From contig CAZOGW010000151.1 in NCBI GenBank assembly GCA_964579415.1, forward strand, positions 1-6,619: 6,619 bases of DNA, given 5' to 3'. Positions 6,375 to 6,619 of this stretch are shown piece by piece. The notes below the pieces were generated by a model. That model was not told the origin of the DNA. It was given only the letters and a program-made list of their open reading frames with translations, and searched no databases. The position numbers and the translations under genes are program-made. Origin of the DNA: CAZOGW01 sp964579415 (GTDB taxonomy: Bacteria > Actinomycetota > Acidimicrobiia > Spongiisociales > UBA5794). The first letter of the stretch is position 1. Every line of letters begins with the position of its first letter.

Positions 6375-6430
6375 AGGCACTAGGCACTGAGTACTCGGCA
6401 CTAAGTGCTACGTACTACGTAATACGTCTT
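6375..6430 (+). repeat. Degenerate heptameric tandem repeat, ACT type, directly after the operon
   Basis: Eight consecutive 7-bp units begin one base after the stop codon: AGGCACT, AGGCACT, GAGTACT, CGGCACT, AAGTGCT, ACGTACT, ACGTAAT, ACGTCTT. Six of them end in ACT or GCT. The ACGTACT unit is the exact reverse complement of AGTACGT in the array at 3490-3524. Internal palindromes occur: GAGTACTC (6389-6396), GCACT-A-AGTGC (6398-6408) and ACGTA-C-TACGT (6410-6420). They could act as weak terminator hairpins, but there is no clear T tract apart from CTTCT. Confidence 0.85.
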
Positions 6431-6450
6431 CTCAGAAACCTCCCCCAATG

Positions 6451-6580
6451 GCTTGCCCGCTCGGCGTGGCTTCATTAGCTTGAGGGCAGGCTTGTCGTGT
6501 GTGCGGCGGGGAATGGTCCAAAGCCTTCCCGCCTGGACGCGGCAGGGAAAACCGTCGAGGTACAAAGGGAGAGAGACCTC
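6451..6580 (+). promoter_or_regulatory. Candidate structured 5' leader of the partial gene at 6582
   Basis: Several helices can be drawn. GCTTGCCC (6451-6458) pairs with GGGCAGGC (6484-6491) with one G:U. GGCGGGGAA (6505-6513) pairs with TTCCCGCC (6526-6533) with one bulged G. The loop of that hairpin holds GTCCA (6516-6520), exactly complementary to TGGAC (6534-6538) right after the stem, an H-type pseudoknot geometry. GAGGT (6557-6561) pairs with ACCTC (6576-6580), placing the Shine-Dalgarno AAAGGGAGAGAG in the loop just before ATG 6582. I do not recognise a known riboswitch class, and chance pairing in GC-rich DNA is a real alternative, as is an alternative pairing of 6488-6493 with 6521-6526. 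Any promoter within this stretch was not recognisable. Confidence 0.3.
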
Positions 6581-6581
6581 T

Positions 6582-6619
6582 ATGTCGAAGAATCGCAAGT
6601 GGTACGCGCTCGCGCTACT
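6582..6619 (+). CDS. N-terminus of a probable exported protein (cut by window end)
   Basis: ATG 6582 opens MSKNRKWYALAL and runs off the window. A purine-rich Shine-Dalgarno region (AAAGGGAGAGAG, 6564-6575) precedes it. Positive residues (Lys3, Arg5, Lys6) followed by a hydrophobic run look like the start of a signal peptide, as in many actinobacterial solute-binding lipoproteins of ABC transporters. Only 12 residues are visible, so the family is a guess from context: a binding protein next to a catabolic operon would make sense. Confidence 0.5.
   Translation, partial: MSKNRKWYALAL

Noticed and set aside
6248..6478. Small plus-strand frame running from inside the oxidoreductase gene through the repeat
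   Set aside because: It is out of frame with the oxidoreductase and its end is translated from the heptamer repeat; no start signal.
6431..6581. Known riboswitch (glycine, tetrahydrofolate, ZTP, cyclic di-GMP) before the partial gene
   Set aside because: I compared the leader with the conserved cores I remember. Only fragments such as CCGCCTGG or CAAAGCC match, without the accompanying conserved elements.

Overview
The window is high-GC bacterial DNA with tightly packed genes, GTG and TTG start codons next to ATG, and one gene that looks leaderless. Together with the DUF5995-type protein this points to a high-GC actinobacterial lineage (an Acidimicrobiia-like or related environmental group is my guess; taxonomy cannot be fixed from the window alone).

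Left part (1-1802, + strand): a possible GC-rich hairpin at the very edge, an uncharacterised two-part protein whose C-terminal half resembles a degenerate receiver domain (40-870), a terminator-like hairpin (912-930), and a DUF5995-family protein that starts at a GTG directly behind a candidate -10 element (948-1802). No functional link between these two genes and the rest is visible.

Centre (1858-3411, - strand): a 517-residue protein with an N-terminal metallo-beta-lactamase (MBL) fold, a middle segment and a C-terminal Rieske [2Fe-2S] domain. By eye the MBL and middle parts match vertebrate CMP-N-acetylneuraminate hydroxylase (CMAH) along their length, but in CMAH the Rieske domain is at the N-terminus. 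The protein therefore looks like a domain-permuted CMAH relative, and it is the most notable item in the window.

Right part (3490-6430, + strand): divergent from the CMAH-like gene lies a two-gene operon, a GcvT-like (tetrahydrofolate-dependent methyl/aminomethyl transferase family) protein (3564-4763) and a PYROXD2-like FAD oxidoreductase (4773-6374), separated by 9 nt. The operon is bracketed by two heptameric tandem-repeat arrays (3490-3524 and 6375-6430) that are reverse complements of each other. Downstream, a 150-nt leader with several possible stems and a possible pseudoknot precedes the first 12 codons of a probable exported protein (6582 to window end).

Inferred theme: a hydroxylating MBL-Rieske enzyme, a flavin oxidoreductase and a folate-dependent C1 acceptor next to a possible exported binding protein would fit uptake and oxidative removal of a methyl or other C1 group from an N-, O- or S-substituted small molecule. 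The substrate cannot be read from the sequence.
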